A DNA stretch of 64,000 nucleotides from Allodiplogaster sudhausi (lineage: Eukaryota; Nematoda; Chromadorea; Rhabditida; Diplogasteridae): the NCBI GenBank assembly GCA_945643635.1, contig CALZFC010000006.1, forward strand, positions 5,611,001 through 5,675,000, in the 5' to 3' direction. Below the pieces are notes generated by a model. That model worked only from the letters and a program-made list of their open reading frames with translations, was not told the origin of the DNA and ran no database searches. Of this stretch, positions 33,627 to 43,549 are shown piece by piece (the stretch's first letter is position 1; each line of letters begins with the position of its first letter). A program made the position numbers and the translations under genes.

Positions 33627-35743
33627 TTATCCCCTGCCGCCGTACCCGAGTGGCGGTGCGGGCCGCCAGCTTCTCTGTGGCGCCGGCGGAAAGCGGTTTG
33701 GCGGCGGTGGTGGAAGGCGCGGCGGCGGTGGCGGCGGATAATAATTGGCACCATAAACCGGAGGCGGCGGCCGCGACTCGTAGCCTCTCGAGTAGTACAA
33801 CGGAGGCGGTGGTCCCCGTCCGCCACCACCGCCACGCAACCTGTCTCGCTCATATTCGTCTTCAAATCGTTTCCTCAGCTCGCGCTCCTTCTCGCGCTCC
33901 TTCTCGCGCTCCCTCTCGCGCTCCTTCTCGCGGTCCTTGGTGGTGGTCGAGGGCGTGGTAGTCGTGGTTGTCGTTGTGGTAGTCGTTGTTGTGGTCGTGT
34001 AGTACTTGGACATGTCCGGCATTTGAAAGGCGGGCATGCCCATGTCTCCGAACATCTTGTCCATGCCCTGATTCATGTCGTTCATGAACATCTTGCCCTC
34101 TGGCGAGTTCGGATCCATCCAATTGGTGAAGTTTGGCTGATTGAAGTTGTTGTTATTGTTATTGTTGTTATTATTGTTGTTATTATTGTTGTTATTATTG
34201 TTGTTATTGTCATCCTTCTTCTCCTCCTTCTTTTCTTCCTTCTTGTCCTTCTTGTCCTTGTCGTCCGAAAAGCCCCTAAGCTTGTCCATCCGCTCGTCCA
34301 GCTTCTTTCTCCTCTCCTCCTCCTTCTTCTTCTTCTCGTCCTCTTCAATCTCGCGCTCGATTGCGCCCCAATCCGTGTTCATGACGTCATCTTCAGAATT
34401 CTGGAAAATGATGGAAAAATTGCAAAAACAATTAAGGAAATTAATAATTATTTGATGTCACAATTTTTAATTATGACGATGACGTCATGAACACGGATTG
34501 GGGAGCAATCGAGCGAGAGATTGAAGAGGACGAGAAGAAGGAGACGCCAAAAATAACATTTCTTTTTCGTTTTAGACATGTGGACTTCAGTAACAGTAAA
34601 GATTGAAATAAACCTTGACTTGAAGCGTATTCTGATAACGCAAACACTTGCTTGAGTTCTACTGAATATTTTTTTGAAAATCCTAATTGTAAGATAATTG
34701 CCGTCCAGACCTTCTTCTTCTCCTTCTCTTTCTCCTCGTCGGCCATCTTCTTCTTGAGTCGCTCGTACTCCTCCTCTCGTTCGCGGTCGCGATCGCTCGA
34801 CGTGCGCAGCTGTTCACGCGACGAGCCGCCGCCGCCACCCCGCCGGTCATAGGCGCCGTAGCGAGGCGGTGGCCCGAGCGGTGGCGGCAGCGGGCCATAT
34901 CTGGACATTGGCGGCGGCGGCGGCGGCGGATAGTATCTCTCCGGCGGTGGTGGCGGATAGTTTCCCGGCGGCGGCGGATAGTTTCCCTGCGGCGGCGGAT
35001 AACGATACCTAAATATTTCTTTTCTTGTTCTAAAGAAGAAAATAATGTAAATCAACAATTGTTGCTCATCGCAATTACCATTTCAAATTGTGCAATGAAT
35101 ATGTCGTTATTAATAGCAGCAATTCACTGTGGGGGCTCTATCAAAATTTTTCTACTAAATTAATATACATATATGTATATATACATAAATGTAAAAAAAA
35201 TAATTATCTTAAAAATTAAAATACTTACGGCACTGGCGGCGGTGGTGGCGGCGGTGCGGGACCGGGCGGAAACTGCGAGTAGCGCGGTGGTGGATAGTAG
35301 GCGCGAGTGGGCGGTGGTGGATAACGACGGCCTCGCGCTTGTCGAGCAGCGCGCGAGCTCTTGTTCACCTGAAACATACGAAAGTATGAGAATATTGTCT
35401 CAATATTTTCGTAATGTTTTTGTTTAGATAATTTACTAATAAACATGTCAAATAAATAAATCACATTTTTTGTTTAATATAGTAATATGGTAAATGTACG
35501 TAAAGGCGAGGAGCATTGACGTACGGCCACCGACGCGTGCACGGGTACGAGGGCGCCCATTGACTTCGCGGCGGCACACTTTAATGTCGCCGCGGCACCC
35601 TTTGATGTTTTTGCGGCATCTTTTGGTGCCACGGCAGTGCCCTTTGATGAGGCGGCGGTGCTCTTTGATTTCGACTTCACCGTGGCAGCTTCAGCATGAT
35701 GAAGCAGTAGCGGCAATACTAGCAAGCAGAAGAAGAGGCGCAT
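33627..35743 (-). CDS. Secreted Pro-rich protein with poly-Asn and poly-Thr (four exons)
   Basis: Exons 35743-35525, 35368-35229, 35008-34711 and 34400-33627; phases 0, 2 and 0 all close, giving about 476 residues. The ATG follows TTGCAG directly. Order: signal peptide (MRLFFCLLVLPLLLHHAEA), an Ala/Lys/Ser segment, Pro/Tyr repeats (YPPPPTRAYYPPP, GNYPPPPGNYPPPP), an acidic/basic coiled-coil-like stretch (EREEEYERLKKKMADEE), a second charged helix (EDEKKKKEEERRKKLDERM), an Asn run of about 21, a unique segment (NFTNWMDPNSPEGKMF), a Thr run of about 15, a charged KEREREREKE stretch, and a C-terminus of Gly, Pro and Tyr. It could be a structural, cuticle-like or gland product; the function is unknown. 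An inverted copy of the start of exon 4 lies in intron 3. Confidence 0.75.
34329..34540. repeat. Inverted exon copy: 63-bp arms, 86-bp loop
   Basis: 34329-34391 (start of exon 4) and 34478-34540 (intron 3) are reverse complements at 61 of 63 positions. The loop contains the exon 4 acceptor. The precursor RNA could fold into a long hairpin covering this acceptor. Confidence 0.9.
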
Positions 35744-37112
35744 CTGCAAGTAAACTTTTAATATCAATAAATTGTAAAAGCAGTTCTCATCTAATAACTT
35801 GACAGGCATTATTGACCAAGTCTACAAAAATTATATTGCAAAAAGAGTATCATAATTATCTTCTAAAAATAAACTCAATGAACAAATAAAAATAATAATA
35901 TGAAACTTATTTAACAAACACCTAGCATGAAATTAAATAATATAAATAAATAAACATTATTCACTTATTGAAAATGATGCTTCTTTTTTCAGCGGTTGGT
36001 TGCCGGAAACAAATAATCGTCGAACACACACGTTTCCGTGTTGCACGTCCTCTCTCGCTTTTATATCTCAAAGACACTCGCCGTGCTGAAAGGCGATCTC
36101 TCGCCTCTTCTCTGAACTGCGCGAGGGCAGCATTCGTGGACAAAAAGGACAAAGGAGAGAGCGATAACAATGAGTGTTTTGAAGAGGGAGGGAAAATGAG
36201 GGAGACTGGGAAGAAAGAGAGAGAGAAAGGGACAGCTTGTGAGAGAGACAAGAGAGAAGAGAAATCGAGGGAACGTCGGCGACATAGTGAGAACGAGAGT
36301 GAGTGAGAAGATAATAATATGAATGGGAGAGAAAAAAGAGAATGAGAGATCGAGAAGAAGTAGGTAATGAAAGAGAGAGGGAGAGAGAGAGAGGGAGTGA
36401 GATAGTGTGAGAGAAAGGGAGAGAGCGCGAAGAATACATCTAGAGGGGAGTGGGATACAGGATGATGACACAGAATTGTAAATTTCTTCCGCACTTGATA
36501 ATTATAGATCTGATGCGTGCAATATTTTTTCAAATGTTTGATTGACAAAACCGGGATTGATTCGACTCATAATCAGTTCGAGAATAAGATATCACATAAT
36601 AATCATGCACTTTTATTGTTTAATGTTTTGCATGTGATTTAATATAGCTAGTTAATAAAAAAAACATTTGCATTTTTCTCAATGAGTATTACATATGATG
36701 CTTCTCTTAAATGAGCTATAAAAATTTTTAGGCCTGCGCATTCACGATAATTCCGGTTGTGTAATTGAATAATTATTTTGAACTGTTGCTACCAAAGCGT
36801 GTTCGTCGTTTCTTTCCTTTATTTTTCTTTCCAAAAATGATATGCCAAGTAATACTTAAAACTGCTTATATCTGAATCTTCAGTTGCAGGCTTGACCACA
36901 AAATAATTTTAAATATACATATTTATTCATTCTTATTAAGACCAGAACAACAAAAGTTAAGGGAAATGGCTAATTTTACTGTACATATATTTCTCACCTG
37001 CACATTTAAGGGCGACAGAAATAATATAGTTTAAGGATCGATGAGCAGCTCGTTGCTCAGGGAGCTGCTAACAGAAATACATATTTATAATTTAAGGCAG
37101 TCATTCGTCATC
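35744..37112. other. Intergenic with purine tract
   Basis: AT-rich DNA, a GC-richer patch at 36000-36140 and a GA tract at 36170-36430. No supported gene. The plus-strand frame from 35968 to 36306 runs into the purine tract and is probably chance. Confidence 0.5.
36170..36430. repeat. GA-rich purine tract
   Basis: Imperfect purine-rich tract of about 260 bp between the Pro-rich and CPYCAG genes. Confidence 0.8.
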
Positions 37113-37769
37113 CTAATTAGGCAGGAAGAAGTGACGGAAGCGGTAGAGCATCTTGGAGCCGTCGAAGCGCGGAGGAGTCGACGACTGGGATGGCGGCGGA
37201 ATTAGCCCCGGCGCCGAGTATTCCGGAGCTTCCGCGGCGTCAGCTACGGTAGACGATTGCACGGTCGGTGTCGGTGTCGAGGAGACGGTACCATTTGTGG
37301 CCGGCTCGTCATCGTAGTATTCGTAGTCTTCTGCGGGCTTTTTCGCTGCGCCTTTTCCCGCGCAGTAAGGGCAGCCTCCTCCTCCTCCTCCACCGGCACA
37401 ATAGTGGCAACCGCCAGTTGGTGCGCCAGCTGCGGCGCCTTCAGCAGGCGTAGCACCGCCTCCGCCGCAGCCTCCGCCGGCGCAGTACGGGCAACCACCA
37501 GAAGAACCTCCGCCAGAAGAGCCAGCACAGCAGGGACAACTGCCAGCAGTTCCTCCGGCTGCAGGTGTGCCGCCGCAACCACCACCGGCACAGTACGGGC
37601 AGCCGCCAGAAGGCGCGCTCTCAGTACCGGCTGCTGCACGCTTCGACCGCGACGCGTCCGCATCGTGTGGAGAGGTGACGTAATCGCTCTCAGACGAGAT
37701 CACCGTCTGCTGCGACGCCTTGAGCAGCATGAAGAAGAGCGTCACGAGTGCGACCAGGGTCGAGCGCAT
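37113..37769 (-). CDS. Secreted CPYCAG-repeat protein
   Basis: Single open exon of 218 codons; the ATG lies one base after CCTTTCCAG, a probable trans-splice site. A signal peptide (MRSTLVALVTLFFMLLKAS) is followed by a short propeptide ending SRSKR and then a Gly-rich region with five CxxCAG motifs (CPYCAG three times, CPCCAG and CHYCAG once each) spaced by Gly/Ala/Thr linkers. The C-terminal third is acidic with Thr/Ser/Pro (EDYEYYDDE, then STPTPTVQSST) and ends in an aromatic tail (MLYRFRHFFLPN). The CxxC units could bind metal or form disulphides; that is inference. In plan it matches the other two Cys-rich precursors in this region. Confidence 0.7.
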   Translation of the reverse strand: MRSTLVALVTLFFMLLKASQQTVISSESDYVTSPHDADASRSKRAAAGTESAPSGGCPYCAGGGCGGTPAAGGTAGSCPCCAGSSGGGSSGGCPYCAGGGCGGGGATPAEGAAAGAPTGGCHYCAGGGGGGGCPYCAGKGAAKKPAEDYEYYDDEPATNGTVSSTPTPTVQSSTVADAAEAPEYSAPGLIPPPSQSSTPPRFDGSKMLYRFRHFFLPN

Positions 37770-37770
37770 T

Positions 37771-37776
37771 CTGGAA
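37771..37776 (-). other. Probable spliced-leader acceptor
   Basis: TTCCAG, one base before the ATG of the CPYCAG gene. Confidence 0.5.
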
Positions 37777-38073
37777 AGGTGGAATGGACTTTATTTAATA
37801 TATTTGACTTTTTTCACATTTTAAAATCAATTAAATACATTCATATTTATTTATGCTTCATTTATTTTGAAGCTAATTAACCAAACAAAAAAGAAACAAA
37901 TTAAACATGGGAACGCAACTAGTTAATTGTATTTTTTAAATTTTATTATTACTTTAAAAATAATAAAATTCACGAGAAAACTGCGATTAAAAATGAATGA
38001 GAAGCTGGAAGTGCTTGACATCCTCACTCACGGATATCTCGGTGTCTTCTGCTTGAGAGACATCTTTTATATA

Positions 38074-38470
38074 TCAAGCTGAAGCCGGGTGTAAGCTTTG
38101 CCTGGGGCACAATGGGTCAGGCGGCGCAGGTTCAGCCCACTCGTGGTGGGACACTTTTGTAGGCTTCTTTCTTTCTCTCTCCCAGTCTCAATCTCATTCT
38201 CACCCCTTCTATTTCTCTCTTTATCTCTCTCGTTCTCATTCCTTCTCTTTCCCTCTTTCCCTCTCTCGTTCTCACTGATATTCTTCCTTTCTCTCCCTCT
38301 TACGCGCGCGCTCTCTCTCTTTCTTCTACCTCTCAGCTTACTCTGCAGCTCTCTTTCTCTTCCTCTTCCTCATCAATTCTCACCCTGTGACAAGAGCTCA
38401 CCGGTAATGAGTACCATGAGAACTTGGAAGATCTGCTCGAGCACAAACAGATTTCGCAAGAATTTAGATC
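38074..38470 (-). CDS. Possible two-exon minigene, weak
   Basis: A hydrophobic frame (FVLEQIFQVLMVLIT) ends at 38402 before a GTGAGC donor in phase 1. After a purine-rich intron (CT on the plus strand, 38165-38375) and an acceptor at 38154, a second piece (VSHHEWAEPAPPDPLCPRQ) runs to TGA at 38074. Phases match, but no start ATG is visible upstream, so this may be chance or part of a larger gene. Confidence 0.2.
38165..38375. repeat. CT-rich tract
   Basis: Imperfect (CT)n and TTC-rich tract. Confidence 0.8.
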
Positions 38471-38479
38471 CAATTAAAT

Positions 38480-39909
38480 CTCTTTTGAATTCTCTTTTTT
38501 TTGTCTTCTAGGAATTTTGGTAGGTTTTTCACTTGATTGACTTACATATACAAGTTCTTCTGTGATCCGCAAAGCCAAGGGTTGGAGGCTGAGTCATTTC
38601 TCGTTATTAGTAGCAGTTGTTTTATTCATGCTACTACCAGAAGCAATTTAATTGTCATTTGGCAGAATGCGATGGCGATGAGGCTTTTGGTGACAAAGGT
38701 TCGCAGTTTTGTTTTTGACGTATAGTTCTATGTTGCTATTTCTTTTTAGGAAATCAGGAAGTCCAAGATCAATTTTGAAATAATTTTTTTATTAAAGCAG
38801 GAAGCTCCTGCTCTTCTTTGCTAACACGTTCCCAGGCCTCTCCCCGGCTGCAGGACTTCAAGTACTATAGGACAGATTTTGCGAGAATATGTGTGGGAGG
38901 GATAGTTTGATGTGAAAATGATTTTTCATACACGTATATATATCCTCCTCAGGCGCCAAAAAGATGCGTTCGAAAGATACTGCTTTTCTGATATTGCGTT
39001 CTTCGCTAAACCTCTCGCTTATCAATGTTTCTGTCTCAGAAAATGCCTAAAAGGCCTTCATTTCGTCCAGAACCGCCGTCACTTAAAATACAAGATGAAA
39101 AGGAAATAAATTAGGAGAAGCCCGTACAAAAAAAATTAATTTTTGTCGACGTTGAAAAATTTCAACTATTAAGTTGGATATTTTATTCGCTTTCAGGTAT
39201 GCATAAATTCGTAGACGCGCACCGGCTGCTTTCACTGCTGCGACAATCGTGTTTGTTTGCCTCTTCCGGGTCTATAGATCGTGAATGAAGGAGAGCGAGA
39301 GAGAAATATTGTGGGGTGCGAGATAAAGGAGGGATGAAATCTAGAGGATGAGCGAATGAGAGAAAGTTCTAGAGAGCAAACAAGGAGGCGAGGATATTTG
39401 GCGGTTCTGAGTGAGAGATGCAAGAAATGAAGAAAAGAGTGTGAAAGAGTGAGAGTGCGAAAAGAAAGAGAGAATAGAATGAAAGAGAAGGAAAGAATGA
39501 AAGAGAAGAAACAAGAGTGATGCGGAAATGATCTCGACTTCTTTTTGAATGCCAACGAAGACAAAGACTATCATGAGGCTTCTCTCACCTTGTTCCATCA
39601 CACTTTGCATTCTCTCTATTCTCGACATTTAGACCTCACAAGCGGCCAACAGCTATTTCTCACACTTGTTCATCACCGTCCAAGACATCGTTGTGCCTAC
39701 TACTTCTTGCTTGACCGGTTGGTGAAACTTTGTATTTTGACGAAATAAACTGAATTATTTTAAGTTACATATTTAATTATTTCTTCTAAAAAGAGTAATT
39801 AAATAATTTATTAATTTTACAATTTATATATTCGTTTAGAACTTCGTTTTTTGAAGAAGGCTACCTGAGCAGGCTGTTTCTGATCTGATCAAGTCTCGTC
39901 TAGCCCTCG
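38480..39909. other. Intergenic with purine tract
   Basis: No supported gene. GA-rich tract at 39285-39515; otherwise unique AT-rich DNA. Confidence 0.5.
39285..39515. repeat. GA-rich purine tract
   Basis: Imperfect purine tract, degenerate towards GAAAG words at its 3' end. Confidence 0.75.
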
Positions 39910-41387
39910 ATGGGAGCGCGCAAGCGGCGAGGCCTTTCGCTGTTCTTCCTTCTTTTGATGTGCCTTGATGCGGGCGATGCGGCAAGCATTCGGACGCGTC
40001 GCGTGCGCGACGCGTTGCGTACGAGTGAAATGGAAAGCGCCTCAACAACACTGGTTGCTCCTGTTGACAAGAGCGTCACGTCGTCCTCGAGCCCGTTTCG
40101 CATACTACGGCGAACCCGATTGCCGGTTCTGTCGACGAGCCGCGCTCGAACTGAGGCATCCGTCCGAATTCCAACGACAACCGATCCAACAACAATGAGA
40201 GGCACATTCAATTTTTCGAGAAATTATTTCGTAACAAATAATTGTCTTCTATCATACAAAGTGAATAAATGTAAAATAACATTGAAAAAAAGTTCATCGC
40301 CTTCTTCAGTCGCCGACACCTACTTTTCAATGACGGCAATTCCGATGAATCTGGAGGCAGGGGAAACGCAGAAGAAGAAGAATCAGACGACATGCACGAC
40401 GACGTCGCTGATTGCTTCGTCGTCTGGGGTCAGCGAGAAGAAGGCTTGCACGGAGCTTCAACGACCAGCAAATGTCCAGGAGGCGCCAGCAACGGATGAT
40501 GACGCCCGTGACAAGCGATGCTGCCAATGTGTCGTGAGTTTTTTTTTGCTTCTCAGTTTTGAATTCCTTCCAAAAGTGGAGCCCACCAAAAGCGGGCGTT
40601 CAATGCGTTGCGCCTTATCAACCAGGAGAGCTTTTCTGACCTGCCGTAGCCAATTCTTAACTTGTATGTAAGTTTTAAGGTTACTATTGCTCAGAATGTA
40701 ACCTCCTTTAGGCTCCGTCCACCAAGTTAACGGATTCCTGGTCTATTTGTATCAGGCATGAAGAATTGTTTCCACAACGAAAAAATACTTATTGCATCTT
40801 GAGCCCACTCGCCCAGCCGGCGTGTGCCCTGCGGGCTACAGTGGCTACGGCTACTGTCGCCGTGGCTGCAGTCGCTGCAGCACGGACGAGAGCAGCTTCT
40901 ACTACAAGAAGGTCGTCATCGTCAAGCGTGTCCTCTGTCTCGCGCGCCGCCAGACGTATGTGACATACTCTGGTCGTATTAAAGAACAAGAAACTTAATC
41001 TCTTTGTAATTTTCCCCGACCATTTTATTAATCACATGGAATCTCTCACCCTTGTTTCTGGCAAAAAGGCGCGAACTCAAAATTGAGTTTTGTGGCTCCT
41101 TTAAAATAAATAGGATTGTTTCAAGAAGTAAAGCTATTTGAAGTCTTCAACATATTATCACTAGGTTAACTTAAGTTCTTTTTAGCTATAACTGCTGTAA
41201 TAATTGCTGCAACAACTGCTGCTGCTGCCGGCCATGTTGCTGCAGTCGATGCTGCCGACCGTGTTGTTGCTGTTGTGGAGGTGGCGGTTGCGGCGGCCGC
41301 GGCGGCCGCAGACGGATTAGAAAGCGGATGAGGAGGAAGCGCAAGTGTTCACTTGATGAGCGGCGACACGCATGTAAGAGAGGATGA
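39910..41387 (+). CDS. Secreted Cys-rich basic precursor (three or four exons)
   Basis: Exon 1 is 39910-40533 and ends at a consensus GTGAGT; an AT-rich stretch at about 40230-40309 inside it may be an unspliced or real intron that stays in frame. Exon 2 is 40804-40955, ending before GTATGT. The last exon is 41186-41387, after TTTTTAG. Phases 0 and 2 close. A signal peptide (MGARKRRGLSLFFLLLMCL) is followed by a Thr/Ser propeptide and DDDARDKR before CCQCV. Next come CPAGYSGYGYCRRGCSRC and VIVKRVLC, then the striking last exon, which opens YNCCNNCCNNCCCCRPCCC and continues with SRCCRPCCCCC, a Gly stretch and a very basic tail (RRRIRKRMRRKRK). It shares its plan with the minus-strand gene at 30708-31852. 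A relation to defence or gland peptides is only a guess. Confidence 0.6.
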
Positions 41388-41857
41388 AAGAAGCCGAAGA
41401 GTCTTATCATAGAAATATCTTATTTAAAAAAAAAGAGTTTATACGAAAATTGGTGAGGCTTCAAATCGCTGAGGATCGATTGTCTTCAAATAATATGTAC
41501 ATATATACGCAATTTAAGATATTTTCAACATCTGCTAGGCGAAATTTACGAAAAAAAATTTCAGAGAACATCCAAGAACGACGTCAAGATTCATGAGGAA
41601 GTCCACACAGCTTAATATGGCGCACACCATGTGATTATTAATAATATTTACATTAATCGTTTGTTCTACACAGTTTGTTGTATTAATTGTACATATTTAT
41701 ATAAATGATGATTGTGAGAAAAATCTCGATGAAATAACCGTGCAGATCAGATAAATGCGAGATCGAAGACCCGTAATTATACACCAAAGATAAAATGCCT
41801 GCTGAGGAAATGTAAAATGCATGCAATAATATGTAGGTGAAAGATGCAGGAGTCAAT
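41388..41857. other. Intergenic between convergent genes
   Basis: AT-rich 3' flanks of a plus-strand and a minus-strand gene; nothing else seen. Confidence 0.4.
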
Positions 41858-42997
41858 CTATGACTCATCTGCGGTCATGAACGGTACGATTCTTATATCG
41901 TGAGAGGCAAGCTCGCCAGACGTCGAATGTGCACTCTTTGATGACGATCTGGGGTAAACTTCGCAGACTAAAAGTAGGAATGGAATTGTATCGAAGTAAT
42001 CCATAAAGCAACAACTTTACCTGAGAAATATTGCTCACACTCCTCACTTGTTATCGGATCAGGTGCATCTGAAAAAAATACACGATTAATATATACTATT
42101 CTCTATGAAATTGTTCTGATCAATTTTTCTTCAAATATCTTTTGAATAACATTTTTAAAGGACTGAGTAAAAACATACCCAGCATGTTATTGATGACGCA
42201 TGCAATTGAGTGACCGCTTAAATCTTCTAGAATGACGTCATCAAGTGAACATGTAGCATTGGCAATTGTCATACTTGTGCCTAATATTGCATTTTTTGAT
42301 AGGAACAAAATTGCGACGAAACTAGTTAAAATTACGGGAAAAGTCTACACTGAAGGATTATACCAAACAAGTTTTAATTTATGAAATGAGCAGGTTTTGT
42401 TTCATAATTTAAGAGGTAGTGAATATAAGTTCCCCGAAAATTTAATTAACCATCACCCAATTCCATGGGAGTAATGAAAAACAGTGCAGAAACATAAAAA
42501 AAATCGTCACGTTAAATTTTCTCCGTCGAGTCTTATGGTTAATCTCACACATTATTTACTAACCGTTGATTCCAATCCCTAAGCTATTGATTGGGAGCTT
42601 TCGAAGATCGAGTTCATCTGAATCGTTCCTGAAAATGAAAAAAAAAATTAATAAATAATTAATTATTGTTTGTAAAGCTTACTCGGCGTAGTAGATGATG
42701 AGAAATTTGAATTCCGAATCGCGCACTGTTTCCAACTCTTGTTGCAGACTACAATTAAATTTCTTCATAATAATAATCTGGTAAATTGGTCTACCTCATG
42801 GCGTTCTTATCAAATGGTCCTGAGAGAATGCAGTTTATATTGGTTTTTGATATCGCTTCTTTGAAGCGAGATGTCGCGTAAGGAATGCCCGAATCTCCAT
42901 CATCGAAACCGTAGTAGGCTGCAGGCTGTTGAAGATTCTCGTAAACGGCTTCGGCGTGCTTGCCTTGAGATTCCCCAATCGGGCATCGATAGGTAGT
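41858..42997 (-). CDS. Intact 3' exons of the mucin-like gene (VWA-like C-terminus)
   Basis: Six short exons separated by introns of about 50-280 bp with GT and AG at all ends: GTAGAC/TTGTAG, GTAAGC/TTTTCAG, GTTAGT/ATATTAG, GTATGT/TTTTTCAG, GTAAAG/CTTTTAG. The joined frame gives about 197 residues starting TTYRCPIGESQGKHAEAVYE and ending RIVPFMTADES. Cys residues are conserved-looking (YRC, NINC, ATC, IAC, EEC, VCE). Selection must have kept this frame until recently, which contrasts with the damaged array upstream of it in the gene. Confidence 0.65.
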
Positions 42998-43549
42998 CTG
43001 GAAAAAAAAGACACAAAGCTTGGATAATCTGGAGCCTGCAATCGTTGGCCCGGCTCGGGCCGATTTTTGAGCATATCACTGCTTCCAAAAATATTTGATG
43101 AGCGGGTTGGCCCGTAGTCTATCTGGCTGTGCGAGGCGGGCCTTTACATTGCGGCCCACTATTTTAAAATAGGACCAGGCGGGGTTCAGAAAGATCAAAA
43201 AAAATTTCCGTCCCTCTCTGAGCACACAACAGCCTTCAGTTTACATTTAATTTGTAAATAATAAACATAAAACTTTTTTCTTAAACATGATGTTATGTGA
43301 TAAAATAAAACTAGAATAAAACGCATTAAAATGAACAGGAATTAATACCGCTTACCGACTAGTCTTGCATTGTGCAATCGGCAACAAAAAGTATGTCACG
43401 TTGGTCAGGATTGCTTGTGCTTGTTTGCATCTCGGTTGAAGAGGTTGATGAACTGCCAGATGAACCCTGTGATGTTTCTGATGTTTCTTCAGATGTTGAG
43501 GCAGCCGAGCTTGCCACAGTCGACGAAGATGAAAATTTTAACGGTGAAG

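Noticed and set aside
33489..34490. Long plus-strand frame opposite the Pro-rich gene
   Set aside because: It is the antisense of low-complexity Pro, Asn and Glu/Lys codons; the minus-strand exons have signal peptide, splice sites and matching phases.
35968..36306. Plus-strand frame after a TTTTTTCAG
   Set aside because: It runs straight into a purine tract, whose GAGA words give Arg/Glu codons; no donor or sensible end was found.
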